NCBI GenBank assembly: GCA_045656625.1
Contig: JAZORL010000013.1
Span: 1-42,704 of the forward strand
Length of the DNA stretch: 42,704 nucleotides
DNA from: Scatosoma sp045656625
GTDB lineage: Bacteria > Bacillota > Clostridia > Christensenellales > Borkfalkiaceae
Reading direction: 5' to 3'
Part shown: positions 7,979 through 17,586 of the stretch, one piece after another
Layout of the letters: each line of letters opens with the position of its first letter
Position numbering within the stretch: the first letter of the stretch is position 1
Made by a program: the position numbers and the translations under genes
The notes under the pieces: model-generated
What the model saw: only the letters and a program-made list of their open reading frames with translations
Database searches by the model: none
What the model was told of the DNA's origin: nothing

Positions 7979-10900
7979 TTACAAGACAAATTTTATGGTT
8001 ATAATTTCATAGGGTTTTATCGAGAATTCCACTTCGTTGCCCAGCGCGGACAATTCACGAAGAATATTTTCTTCCAAATCGCAAACGTAGGCTTTCTTGA
8101 AAGTAAAACCCGTCTTAATCTTCGTCGATGTTCTTTTACGATGCGTTTCGTAAAGTCTAACAATTACGCCCTCTTTATCTTCCGACATCTTTACCGTATC
8201 CAAAACGACGTTTGTTTGGTCGCAGGAAACTATGGAATAGGAAGCCCTTTCGCCATTACCGCTCGATGGAACAGTAAACAAGGGATTATTCAAATCAAAC
8301 GCAAGCTTGACGGTGTCGCCATCCGCTACGCGTCCAATATGCGCATAGAGCGAATAGGTGAACGTATGCTTGCCCTTATCGGCATCCGCATACGGCCACG
8401 TCGGCGAGCGAAGAAGAGTCAAACCGAGTTCTCCATTCATGACGTCATGACCGTACTTACAATCGTTCAACAAGGACACGCCATAGCCATTTTCGGAAAT
8501 ATCCACGTATTTATGCGCGCAAGTTTCGAATTTTGCTGCGTCCCAAGAGGTATTCGAATAGATGGGGCGTTCCAAATTGCCAAACTGAATATCAAAAGTC
8601 GCTCTTTCCGCAAAAACGTCCACGGGGAATTTCGCTTTCACCAATAGATGCTCTTGTTTCCAATCAACGTTCGTAACGAAATCGATACGAGGTACGTTAT
8701 CCGACAAAAGCACCGTTTGCTCTATTGTCGAATCCAAGAACGTTCTATGAATTCTAAACCCTTTTTTAGCCCCAAAATCGACAATTTCACATTTTGACAG
8801 GGAATCTATCGGATACGCCTTTTCCGTGTAAAAATCACGGATTTCCCACGCATCGTATTCAATCGACACGTCCTCATATGCAATCAAGGCGTTTGCCTTT
8901 GCGTTCGGTTTTACAATTTCACGCTGATTAAGCTTGTCGTAAATACTAACGATTTCATACTTATCGTCAAATTTCACGCGATAGAAAGCGTTTTCCAACG
9001 TTTTTTCGGATACCGTTACCGTACTCTTTTCAGCTTTTGTTTCCGCAACGGAAAAACCGTAGGATGGTACTGCTTGCGTATAGAATTTTCCGTCTTTTTC
9101 CACGTCGGAGTTTGCGTTGTACGGCTGCATATTGAAGACCACGTCCCCCGCCTTCGTTTGCGTGGAAATACTCTTGGTCAGCTCGCCAAGCAAGGCTTCA
9201 CCCTTTTCGAAAAGATCTTTATACATTTTGTCGCTATCGTCGTACACTTCTTTAATCGATGAACCAGGCAAAATATCGTGGAATTGAAGATTCAAAATCT
9301 GCTCCCACATTGCATTAAACGTTTCGTAAGGGTATTCCGCGCCGTTCAATAAACGGTTCATCGTCGCCAAAGCCTCGAGATTATGCATCAAAAACTCAAT
9401 CTTTCGATTATTGCGTTTATTTTTGCCAACCGTCGTGTAAGTACCTCTATGGAATTCCAAATACAGCTCGCCAACCCACTTGGGAAGTTTTCCTTTCGTC
9501 TTCTTTTTCAGTTCACTAAAAAACTCTTCCAACGTGCTGTTTTCTGCGTTCGGACAACCGGGTATACCACGTTTCATACGTGCAATCGTCTCGATTTGCT
9601 CTGCCGTAGGGCCGCCGCCACCATCGCCGTAGCCATATACCACCAAGACTTTATCGGAAAGTTGTTTATCGCTGAAACGATCGTACGCACCCGCCAAATA
9701 GTCGGGCGTAGCTTCCGCATTATAGGTAGTGAGTCGTTGGCGGTTAGAATGAATGCTTTGGCAGGTAATAAAATAGGTGAATACGTCCGATCCGTCGATA
9801 CCATGCCACGAAAAAACGTCGTGCGGCATCGTATTTTTATCATTCCAAGAAATTTTGGACGTGACAAAGGTATCAATTCCCGAAAGCTTGAAAATTTGAG
9901 GCAAAGCGGCAGAATAGCCAAACGCATCGGGTAGCCAAACGATATGGCTGTCTACTCCAAATTCTTCTTTAAAGAATTTCTTGCCGTGCAAAATTTGGCG
10001 GACAAGACTTTCCCCGCTTGGCAAATTGGTATCCGTTTCCAGCCATAAACCGCCTTCCGTTTCAAAACGTCCCTCTTGCACCTTTTCTTGAATTTTTGCA
10101 TAGAGACAGGGATCTTCTTCCTTTACCGCCTTATAAAGATAAGGCTGTGAACAAAAGAAGGTATAATCGGGGAATTTTCGCATATTTTCCACGACCGTTG
10201 CAAAGCTGCGCTGCGCTTTCTCACGCGTTTGTGCAAACGTCCAAAGCCACGCAACGTCGATGTGCGTTTGACCTACGCAAGCGCAGGTGACGTCTTGCTT
10301 TTTGCAATACTTGCCATAAAATTCCTGTTCAATATAAACCAAAGCCGCTTGAATGGAATTACGGTACGTTTCCGTATGCGCTACTCGAAAATCTACCAAC
10401 TTCAATGTTTCATTCAAATAATATAAAATATCCGAATAAGCCTTACTGTTTTTATCCGTGTAAGCCAAAACGTCAAAAGGCGTCTTTACATCATAATACA
10501 ACTTTTCCGTCGATTTGTCAATATCGAAAACATCAATAAAAAAGGATAATTCACGGAAACAATCAAAGCTTGTATACCCGTAAATATGTAAATCGAATGG
10601 ATTTTGATATTCAAGCTCGAAATATCTATGATTCAAGTCAACCCCTTGCACTACCTTTCCATTTACATACACCAAAAACTGCGGATTTTCAAAAGCCCAT
10701 CCGCAATAATCGGTATTAAATTGGAAACGAAGGGTTTTGCCCACGAATTCTTCTTCCAAAGAAACGCGCGAATAAAACCACGCGTGAAAATCGGGCGTAC
10801 CGCCCCAGCGCGCATTATTTTCAAATTTAAACCAACCATCTTCCTGAATATTAGGAAGTTCGCTACCAACTTTATAAGAAGTCGGCTTGTAAAAAATATT

Positions 10901-11026
10901 CTTTAAGGGAATCTTCTTTACAACCACGTTATTCTTTAATTGTAAAACGAGCTTGTTTACTCTCTCGTAGTAAGATTCGCTCGATAAAATTGATACTCTA
11001 TTTCCCATAAGTTCTCTACTTCTCAT
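7979..11026 (-). CDS. GH38 alpha-mannosidase
   Basis: This 1015-aa protein has no signal peptide. An N-terminal beta-sandwich region (about 50-180) precedes the GH38 catalytic core, with zinc-binding HIDVAWLW (H255, D257) and the nucleophile motif LPDAFGYSAALPQI (D367). The C-terminal half is the large beta-sandwich region normal for GH38. It hydrolyses terminal alpha-mannose, typically from N-glycan or mannan fragments, in the cytoplasm. The start at 11026 has AAAGG a few bases upstream and GGAG slightly further; a second ATG seven codons in is possible. A stable stem-loop lies between it and the upstream giant gene. Confidence 0.93.
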   Translation of the reverse strand: MRSRELMGNRVSILSSESYYERVNKLVLQLKNNVVVKKIPLKNIFYKPTSYKVGSELPNIQEDGWFKFENNARWGGTPDFHAWFYSRVSLEEEFVGKTLRFQFNTDYCGWAFENPQFLVYVNGKVVQGVDLNHRYFELEYQNPFDLHIYGYTSFDCFRELSFFIDVFDIDKSTEKLYYDVKTPFDVLAYTDKNSKAYSDILYYLNETLKLVDFRVAHTETYRNSIQAALVYIEQEFYGKYCKKQDVTCACVGQTHIDVAWLWTFAQTREKAQRSFATVVENMRKFPDYTFFCSQPYLYKAVKEEDPCLYAKIQEKVQEGRFETEGGLWLETDTNLPSGESLVRQILHGKKFFKEEFGVDSHIVWLPDAFGYSAALPQIFKLSGIDTFVTSKISWNDKNTMPHDVFSWHGIDGSDVFTYFITCQSIHSNRQRLTTYNAEATPDYLAGAYDRFSDKQLSDKVLVVYGYGDGGGGPTAEQIETIARMKRGIPGCPNAENSTLEEFFSELKKKTKGKLPKWVGELYLEFHRGTYTTVGKNKRNNRKIEFLMHNLEALATMNRLLNGAEYPYETFNAMWEQILNLQFHDILPGSSIKEVYDDSDKMYKDLFEKGEALLGELTKSISTQTKAGDVVFNMQPYNANSDVEKDGKFYTQAVPSYGFSVAETKAEKSTVTVSEKTLENAFYRVKFDDKYEIVSIYDKLNQREIVKPNAKANALIAYEDVSIEYDAWEIRDFYTEKAYPIDSLSKCEIVDFGAKKGFRIHRTFLDSTIEQTVLLSDNVPRIDFVTNVDWKQEHLLVKAKFPVDVFAERATFDIQFGNLERPIYSNTSWDAAKFETCAHKYVDISENGYGVSLLNDCKYGHDVMNGELGLTLLRSPTWPYADADKGKHTFTYSLYAHIGRVADGDTVKLAFDLNNPLFTVPSSGNGERASYSIVSCDQTNVVLDTVKMSEDKEGVIVRLYETHRKRTSTKIKTGFTFKKAYVCDLEENILRELSALGNEVEFSIKPYEIITIKFVL

Positions 11027-11042
11027 TGCCTTTTACGCTCCG

Positions 11043-11073
11043 TAAGGTTGGCCCTTATAAAGAGCCAACCTTA
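11043..11073 (-). promoter_or_regulatory. Intercistronic stem-loop between the 2093-aa gene and GH38
   Basis: TAAGGTTGGC pairs with GCCAACCTTA (10 bp, perfect) around an 11-nt loop. On the transcribed minus strand no T-run follows, so it is not a canonical terminator. It may be an RNA-processing or stability element separating cell-surface genes from cytoplasmic enzyme genes. Confidence 0.6.
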
Positions 11074-11092
11074 TGCGTAGTTTTTTTGTTCA

Positions 11093-14000
11093 TTAGCCAA
11101 GGAACAAGTTGTCGATATACATAACCGACTCGTTGTTGTCCGTAGGGTGTACCATGAAACGGAGTACACCAATCGCACTGCTGTATGCGCTGAAATTCGT
11201 ATCCAACGTAACCGTACATCTCATCCAACCGTCGCCGATAGCTTTAACGGAAATACCATAGCCCGACCAACCGTCGGAAAGGTTCGTCCAAGCATAATCG
11301 CTATAATTTACGCCGTCTGCGGAAACTGCAAAGCCAGCCCAACCCATACTGCCGTCAATCTTCATATCAAAGCTGATTGTTTCGCCACTTAAATCGAGCG
11401 TACCGCTTGCGATTTCTCTCAAGCTAATATCGTAATTCCACCAAGCGTCGTTGTTGCCCGCGGGAACGGTACATTTAACCGATTCCGTAGAAAGCTTGCT
11501 CACGTCGCTGGTATCTTTTGCAATACTACCGCCGTTCACTACCACCAAACCGCATTGACCGATATAATCGGTGGGAATACAATTTGTAAGGTACAAATTA
11601 TCGATATACAAGCTTGCTTCATTCGCCGTCGAAGGATTTACCAAGAAACGAAGCTTCGCAATATTGTGGCTGCAACCGCTGAACTTGGTGTCCGCCGTAA
11701 ACGAAATTCTAAACCAGCCGTCGCCCATAGCCGTAACAACCCAGCCCTTGTCTGCTCCCCAGCCATTGCTAAGATTCGTCCAAATATAACCTTCTCCATC
11801 AGGTTGCGCATAATTACCGTTGCCATCTGCCACCGTAAAACCTACAAGCGACATGCTGCCGACAATCTTCAAATCAAACGTGATTGCCTTACCGCTAAGG
11901 TTCATCGCACCGCCAAAATAGCCCGTCAAATCAAGGTCATAATTCCAATATGCACCACTATTGCCAGCAGGTACGTTTGCCTTAATCGACTGTGTCGAGA
12001 ATACGCTATAAACGTTCGTATCAATCGTCATCGAACCGCCGTTTACAGGGCTCAAGCCGCAAGCCGTACTCGCATCATCCGCTTCCGTAGGCAGAGTGAT
12101 TACGCTATCAAGATACAAATTATCTACGTACATGCTCGCTTCGTTGCCGTCTTGGGGATTTACCAAGAAACGAAGCTTCGCAAGCTTACTGCTTGCACTG
12201 CTAAACGACGTATCAGGCGTGAGCGAAACTCTATACCAACCATTATCAATCGAAGCAATAGATACACCGTAGCCCGACCAACCGTTGCTCAAATTCATCC
12301 AAGCATAATCATTCGTATCTGCGCAGTTTACGTAGTTCCCATTGCCATCCGCTACCTTCAAGCCAACCCACGTCATATTGCCGACAATCTTCACGTCGAA
12401 GGTAATCGTCTTACCGCTCATATTCAACGCGCTGCCCGTAACCTTCGTCAAATCGATATCGTAATTCCACCAAACACCGTTATTGCCTGCGGGTACGTTA
12501 AACTTCGCCGATTTCACAGAATTGATACTTACAACGCTAGTATCAATTGTAGCCGAACCGCCGTTTACAGCCACCAAACCACATGCGCTGATTGCATCAT
12601 CCGCCTCGGTGTATACGCGTTTCTTTTCAAAATGCAAGTTATCGAAGTTGATATCAAGCGTTCCGCTGCCGTCCGAAGCGTTCAGCGTTGCATAAATCTT
12701 ACTTACGCCACTAAGAGAGCTATTCAAGACGTCTACGTCCACGTATACTCTAAGCCAGCCGTTGCCCAAATCTTCGCAATAATGAGTATCAGCGCTGACA
12801 CCGCTATTGAGCGTAAGCATGTTCCAAAGACCAAGCTTATTGCCGTTGTTCACAAAGTCGAATACAATAAGCCAACCGTTTCTGTTAATATTCTTAAAGT
12901 CGAATACCATGTAGCTATTCGTCAAGTCATAGGTCTTATCCAACGTTATCGCAAAGTAAGGAAGATTACCCGAAGAAATCGATTCAACAATATTCAAGGA
13001 ATACGTGCTGTTTTCGCTTCTGTCCGCCGTATCGTTCGTGATTGTATCTATACCGCCGTTTTCAACGGAGCCGTTCCACAAATCGACGATATCCGTCTTG
13101 GTATACGTTGCCGTATACGTTGCATTTCTTTGAACCTCTGTTACGCTGTAATCCCAACCTGCGAATACGTACGAGCATTCGCCTGCGTCTGCCGCTCTCG
13201 TCGGCGCAGCCGGAACGTTCACCGTTGCGCCAAGCGGGTATTCCGCGCTAGAAATCACGCTGCCGTCGTAATCTTTGAACGTAATCGTATGCGTAGGCGT
13301 GGTTACAAAATGCAAGTTGTCGAAATGGAGATTGCGCTCCCCACTACCATCCGCCGCATTGAGCGTTGCATAAATTCTGCTTACGTTATCCAACGATACG
13401 CCGAAAGAATTCAAGTTTACATAAACTCTAATCCATCCGTTGCCGATGTCCTCGCAGTAATGGGTGCTTTCACTAACGTTCGCGTTCAAGCTAAACATAT
13501 TCCACAAGCCAAGCTTCTGGTTATTATTTACAAAATCAAATACGACAATCCACCCATCTGCATTAACGGCATGATAATCAAATACCATGTATTTATTCGT
13601 CAAATCATAGGTCTTATCGAGCGTAATCGCAAAGTAAGGAAGATTGCCCGACGAAATCGATTCAACAATATTCAAGGAATGCGTGCTTCCTTGGCTCTTC
13701 ATATTCGTATCGTTCGTGATACTGTCAATGTTGCCGTTTTCAATCTCGCCGTTGGTTAAGTCGATAAGCACCTTCGTATACGTTGCTCTATACGTTGCGT
13801 CACAGCCAACCGTCGTTACAGGATAATCCCAACCAGCAAACGCATAACTGTATTCCCCTTCAACTGTTGCTTTGGTAGGCGTTGCAGGTTCTACAACCGT
13901 TGCGCCCTGATAATATTGTTCGCTGGAAATAACCGTTTCGTCGTCATTCTTAAACGTGATCGTATACTTAGGTAATTCTTCAAACAACGCCGTGTAAACG

Positions 14001-17000
14001 GTGTCACCGCTAATTGCGCCAATTTCAGGCGTCCAACCAGTGAACTTATAGCCCTCTCTCGTAGGCGTTTCACCCTTGAATTCGGGAACTGAACCGAAGG
14101 TAAGCGTTTCTTCTTGCAATACCGAGCCATCCCAGTTCTTGAACGTTACGGTATGTTCGCTATTCGCCTCCACGATAAACGCGCCCTCACCAGGAGCAAG
14201 CGTCAACGTATAACCATTCGTATCGATGGTCACCGTCTGCATTTCCCCATTCTTATAGATAACGTACTGTCCAAGCGCGCCCTTAAAGGTAAGGGAAAGG
14301 GTCTTGTTGTCTTTTACTGCCGAGTAGTTAACCGCCACGAACGCTTCATTACCGTCCGCATCTTCCATAACGCTTACGATATGGTTGCTACCCGCACCGC
14401 TAATCGACGTAAACGAACTCGTCTTGTTTGCCGAAAGCAAATATTGCGAGAATATGCTTTCGTTTTGTACTTTTTTATATGCCTTGTACTGTGCGTCCGC
14501 ACCGATACCAAAGAAACCGCTATCGGGGCTGCTCATAATTACGCCCTTCCAATCGTAGTTCTTGAACAACGAACCAAACGTCGCAAGCTCGTTATTTACG
14601 GTTTTTATATTATTGTAAACTTCCGTCGTCGTACCGTCCGCATTCAACGCACCGTCTACTACAACGTTCAAGGGATAATACGACCACCACGAAACGGAAT
14701 CCGCACCAAACGCAAGCGCCGTATAAAGTTGCAAGCGCATTTGCGCTTCCGTGGGCGCTTTGCTATAAGTCGTGCCGTTGGAACTATCTTCAAAGCCGCA
14801 GCCCTGCAATACAGCGTGCATCGTCGCGCCATATTGCATGGCGTATGCTTTCAAAACCGCCAAATCATATAAGAAGGTATCTCTCATAGTACCATCAGCT
14901 TTAATCGGATAGGTGTCCACCGAGAGATATTTTTCATACTTACTATCCGCGAACTTGGAAAGCACGATATCACAATATGCTTTCACGTAAGCAGAATAGG
15001 AAGTATAATCCCCGTCCTCAAAATAGGAATAAGAAGGCAAAAGATTGACAATGAACGGAGCAGGATCCGCCTCCGCGCCGTACGTTGCAATATACCAATC
15101 CGCATATTGTGCCACGGTATTCATCGCCGCCGTCGTGGGCTTCGGTTCGTCCCAAGTGAAGAAGCCTGCAAAGCCTTCGCAATCGGAGAAATCGGGCAAG
15201 TAATCAAGGCCGTAATCAGTCGTATCCGCATAATTCCCCGTCCACACAACAGACTTGATACCGTTGCGATAGAACATGTTGATAATTGCTTTGGTCACGT
15301 CAACGTTCAATTCGCTTGTGAGCTTAACGCCGTAATCGCCGCCGCCCAGCACTACCGTAGTAAAGCCTGCTGCTTTCATCGTTTGCGCTACCGTATCGTT
15401 ATGCGTATTGTCATAATTGTTTGAAGCATCAAGTTCAGGGTGATACCAAGCTGCATTATCAAATACGGGCGCACCTTCTACCGTGTAGTAGAAGTTGAAA
15501 ACATTGTCCTTATTCGCATAAATTTTACTGTTAATCTTCGAAGCGGAAGTGACGGTGAAGCCGCTAATTTCTTTCGCCGCAAGATTAATCGCGCTATTCA
15601 ATTTCGCCGTAAACGTTTCCGTTTCTACCGTGCTCTTGCCGTTAATCGTCGTGATGTAGTTGACGGTATACTCTCTATTATACGTTGCCCCTACATCGCT
15701 TACATAGTTGTCAAATGCGTCGATATATTTCTCCTGTATTGCGGTTGCGTGATCATTTGCGTCGATCGCTTTTTGAGAAACATAATAAATCGAACGAGCG
15801 TTGTTTTCCATTTCATCTGCATAATAGCTCGCCATAATATATTGACCGCCAAGCTTTACGTACGCTACGCCGACAAATTCACGCGTAAGATTTTTCGTTA
15901 AAATATCCGTGATCGCACCGCAAATTTCATACTTGCCGTCGCCATCGAGATCCGAAGGAGTAAGGCCATCCAAAAGGAGCATTCTACGAACAGTTTGCCC
16001 TACGCCTACCGCTGCCGTTGCCGAATATTTTGCATTTACCCCAAATAAATTTGCCGCCGTTAATTCGTAGCCTTCCGTAATATAATCGCGAGGCACGATA
16101 ATAACACCAAATTCCGCATTTTGCGCGCTTAAACTTTCATAGCTTTGAGCACTCATTTCCGCCGTGAAACGAAGCCCGTTCACGTCGTCACCGTTTACAC
16201 GTACTGCCGCGCCTTCTTGCATAACGAAGTCTTCAAAGCCCACGCGGAGCACCATTTCCTTCATGAAATAGAAGCTTCTAACGCCCACGTTCTTTTCTAC
16301 GGTAAACGCCGCGCGATAATTAGAAATATCTTCGCCGCTACGGGATACGAATTTCCCATTCGCAACCGCGTTTGTTTCGTACATGGTGGTCACATTTCCG
16401 TTTGAAGAGCTTGCCGTGACAACACTCGTTGCCGTATTTGGAAGAACGGAAATCATATTCTCGCTCAACGTTTCACCGTTCAATTGCACGTTAATGCTCG
16501 GCGTTACGTTCGTCCAAGCGCCGTTTGTAAACTGATACTGTGCGTTCTTGATATAAATAAAATCCGTTCCGCGATAGAACCAGCCGCCAAAGGTCATTAC
16601 GTCCCCTTCCGAAGGCGTATTTTTCCCGTTATTGTAAAGCCCATTCTTGTCACTATTAAACGTTACATACCAATCCGCCGCGCCGTATTTACACAAACCG
16701 CCTCTAAACGCCGTGTTGATGCCACCGCTTGTCAAGACAAATTGATCGTCTCTGCAAGGATTCAACCAAATAGACCAATCCGCGGCAAAAGGAATATCGT
16801 TTTGCGCCATAGACGCATATAAACCGCTTTGCGGCGCGCCGTTTGCTTCTGCGGAATATGCCAACTCATACGCGGCGTTTTCTTCCGCCCACGTATAGCC
16901 GTCGTAGACAAAGGTTGCCTTGTTGACCGTAAACGAGTTTTCAGCGTTCGCAAACGTACCGTCAATCGTAATGGTCGAGCCGGCTTGCAAATCACCGTAA

Positions 17001-17374
17001 TCTAACACACTGTTCTTTAATGGGAATGCTACACGCTCCGCATCCGTCTTAATCATCGCCGCGCTTTGCGCAACGCCGTTTACCTTTACAGCCGTTTCGG
17101 ACGAATAGGAAACACTCCAATCGCCGCTGTACGGAATGGATTCGCCACCTTCAAGCGCCAAATACAAATACTTTTCACCGTTTCCCGTCGCTACGCCGTT
17201 ATCACGTAAATCGTACTCATTTTTATTCAAGCTGACGTTGTACGAGCCGAATTCTTCCGCGCTCGCTTCCACGCCTTTACTGCCACCCCATACGCTCACG
17301 CCAAGAATCGCCGTAAACGTGCAGAAAAGCGCCACGAGCACCGTTGTTAAAATTTTTCCAACTATTTTTTTCAT
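11093..17374 (-). CDS. Giant secreted multi-module protein with TIM-barrel-like domain and carbohydrate-binding-like repeats
   Basis: This 2093-aa protein has a signal peptide (basic start, hydrophobic 8-30, cleavage near VEASAEE). Residues 35-640 hold beta-rich surface domains, including a GLRFTAEMS segment seen in clostridial surface proteins. About 640-1070 looks like a TIM barrel plus beta domain of a glycosidase: FFTWDEPKP (D742, E743), SVDTYPI and SWWSYYPL are barrel-end motifs, but no GH family is clear. Then come InlB/Listeria-Bacteroides repeats (about 1075-1200), module A twice (about 1204-1355 and 1429-1582) joined by another InlB repeat, and module B three times (about 1588-2093). 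The modules end in DNLHF or DNLYL, like CBM jelly-rolls. No LPxTG or transmembrane anchor is seen at the C-terminus. It probably binds and processes an extracellular glycan; activity is inferred. AAAGGAGG precedes the ATG. Confidence 0.88.
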   Translation of the reverse strand: MKKIVGKILTTVLVALFCTFTAILGVSVWGGSKGVEASAEEFGSYNVSLNKNEYDLRDNGVATGNGEKYLYLALEGGESIPYSGDWSVSYSSETAVKVNGVAQSAAMIKTDAERVAFPLKNSVLDYGDLQAGSTITIDGTFANAENSFTVNKATFVYDGYTWAEENAAYELAYSAEANGAPQSGLYASMAQNDIPFAADWSIWLNPCRDDQFVLTSGGINTAFRGGLCKYGAADWYVTFNSDKNGLYNNGKNTPSEGDVMTFGGWFYRGTDFIYIKNAQYQFTNGAWTNVTPSINVQLNGETLSENMISVLPNTATSVVTASSSNGNVTTMYETNAVANGKFVSRSGEDISNYRAAFTVEKNVGVRSFYFMKEMVLRVGFEDFVMQEGAAVRVNGDDVNGLRFTAEMSAQSYESLSAQNAEFGVIIVPRDYITEGYELTAANLFGVNAKYSATAAVGVGQTVRRMLLLDGLTPSDLDGDGKYEICGAITDILTKNLTREFVGVAYVKLGGQYIMASYYADEMENNARSIYYVSQKAIDANDHATAIQEKYIDAFDNYVSDVGATYNREYTVNYITTINGKSTVETETFTAKLNSAINLAAKEISGFTVTSASKINSKIYANKDNVFNFYYTVEGAPVFDNAAWYHPELDASNNYDNTHNDTVAQTMKAAGFTTVVLGGGDYGVKLTSELNVDVTKAIINMFYRNGIKSVVWTGNYADTTDYGLDYLPDFSDCEGFAGFFTWDEPKPTTAAMNTVAQYADWYIATYGAEADPAPFIVNLLPSYSYFEDGDYTSYSAYVKAYCDIVLSKFADSKYEKYLSVDTYPIKADGTMRDTFLYDLAVLKAYAMQYGATMHAVLQGCGFEDSSNGTTYSKAPTEAQMRLQLYTALAFGADSVSWWSYYPLNVVVDGALNADGTTTEVYNNIKTVNNELATFGSLFKNYDWKGVIMSSPDSGFFGIGADAQYKAYKKVQNESIFSQYLLSANKTSSFTSISGAGSNHIVSVMEDADGNEAFVAVNYSAVKDNKTLSLTFKGALGQYVIYKNGEMQTVTIDTNGYTLTLAPGEGAFIVEANSEHTVTFKNWDGSVLQEETLTFGSVPEFKGETPTREGYKFTGWTPEIGAISGDTVYTALFEELPKYTITFKNDDETVISSEQYYQGATVVEPATPTKATVEGEYSYAFAGWDYPVTTVGCDATYRATYTKVLIDLTNGEIENGNIDSITNDTNMKSQGSTHSLNIVESISSGNLPYFAITLDKTYDLTNKYMVFDYHAVNADGWIVVFDFVNNNQKLGLWNMFSLNANVSESTHYCEDIGNGWIRVYVNLNSFGVSLDNVSRIYATLNAADGSGERNLHFDNLHFVTTPTHTITFKDYDGSVISSAEYPLGATVNVPAAPTRAADAGECSYVFAGWDYSVTEVQRNATYTATYTKTDIVDLWNGSVENGGIDTITNDTADRSENSTYSLNIVESISSGNLPYFAITLDKTYDLTNSYMVFDFKNINRNGWLIVFDFVNNGNKLGLWNMLTLNSGVSADTHYCEDLGNGWLRVYVDVDVLNSSLSGVSKIYATLNASDGSGTLDINFDNLHFEKKRVYTEADDAISACGLVAVNGGSATIDTSVVSINSVKSAKFNVPAGNNGVWWNYDIDLTKVTGSALNMSGKTITFDVKIVGNMTWVGLKVADGNGNYVNCADTNDYAWMNLSNGWSGYGVSIASIDNGWYRVSLTPDTSFSSASSKLAKLRFLVNPQDGNEASMYVDNLYLDSVITLPTEADDASTACGLSPVNGGSMTIDTNVYSVFSTQSIKANVPAGNSGAYWNYDLDLTGYFGGAMNLSGKAITFDLKIVGSMSLVGFTVADGNGNYAQPDGEGYIWTNLSNGWGADKGWVVTAMGDGWFRISFTADTKFSGCSHNIAKLRFLVNPSTANEASLYIDNLYLTNCIPTDYIGQCGLVVVNGGSIAKDTSDVSKLSTESVKCTVPAGNNDAWWNYDISLREIASGTLDLSGETISFDMKIDGSMGWAGFAVSADGVNYSDYAWTNLSDGWSGYGISVKAIGDGWMRCTVTLDTNFSAYSSAIGVLRFMVHPTDNNESVMYIDNLFLG
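11096..12614 (-). repeat. Three tandem copies of module B in the 2093-aa protein
   Basis: Each copy of about 165-170 residues starts near ACGLVxVNGGS, contains VPAGNxxxWWNYD and ends LRFLVNP...YIDNLYL. The same module occurs twice at the end of the 1758-aa lipoprotein. The DNA is similar enough between the genes (for example 11590-11760 against 17587-17790) to suggest exchange or recent duplication. Confidence 0.85.
12625..13768 (-). repeat. Two copies of module A separated by an InlB-type repeat
   Basis: Module A (about 150 residues) carries ESISSGNLPYFAITLDKTYD, a KLGLWNM core, then CEDLGNGWxRVYV and ends in NLHF. The two copies flank an InlB-like repeat (ITFKDYDGSVISSAEY). Three related modules lie in the 1758-aa protein. 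Confidence 0.85.
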
Positions 17375-17386
17375 AGCCAGCCTCCT

Positions 17387-17521
17387 TTAAGACCCGAAAT
17401 TACCATTGCCAAGATTGGGGTCTTGGTAATCATCGTCGAACGGGTCTCTCTGCGTCGACGTTCTTACAATTTCATTCGAAAAAATAAGAATCGCTACGTT
17501 AGGTTCTTCATAAAATTTCAT
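17387..17521 (-). CDS. 44-residue peptide between the two giant surface-protein genes
   Basis: The ATG at 17521 follows AAAAGGAGAAGG at good spacing, and the TAA lies just before the AGGAGG of the next gene, 12 bp away. The peptide starts MKFYEEPNVAILIFSNEIVR and ends in an acidic, Asp/Asn/Gly-rich tail (DPFDDDYQDPNLGNGNFGS). It has no signal peptide and no cysteine. Its pattern (MK-Y-E-x-P, an aliphatic stretch, an E-I-V-R-T-S turn, then an acidic/Gly tail) resembles short uncharacterised ORFs that I recall from gut Clostridia, but I cannot name a family. Function is unknown. Possible roles are a translational coupler, a peptide accessory of surface-protein export, or a modified peptide precursor. 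Confidence 0.75.
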   Translation of the reverse strand: MKFYEEPNVAILIFSNEIVRTSTQRDPFDDDYQDPNLGNGNFGS

Positions 17522-17549
17522 AAACCTTCTCCTTTTATTTTTCAAGGGA

Positions 17550-17572
17550 GTTGGTCTAACAAGTAGACCAAC
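17550..17572 (-). promoter_or_regulatory. Stem-loop between the 1758-aa lipoprotein gene and the 44-aa peptide gene
   Basis: GTTGGTCTA pairs perfectly with TAGACCAAC around a 5-nt loop. There is no T-run on the transcribed strand, so a processing or stability role is more likely than full termination. Its stem shares GTTGG with the hairpin at 11043-11073. Confidence 0.55.
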
Positions 17573-17586
17573 CGCATCCGCTACTA

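Noticed and set aside
11093..11150. Sortase signal at the C-terminus of the 2093-aa protein
   Set aside because: The protein ends within module B (DNLFLG) with no LPxTG, hydrophobic segment or basic tail.
11555..13759. Long plus-strand open frame of 734 codons opposite the 2093-aa gene
   Set aside because: It is antisense to repeated modules with strongly biased codon use, has no ribosome binding site or recognisable domain, and the minus-strand protein is clearly real.
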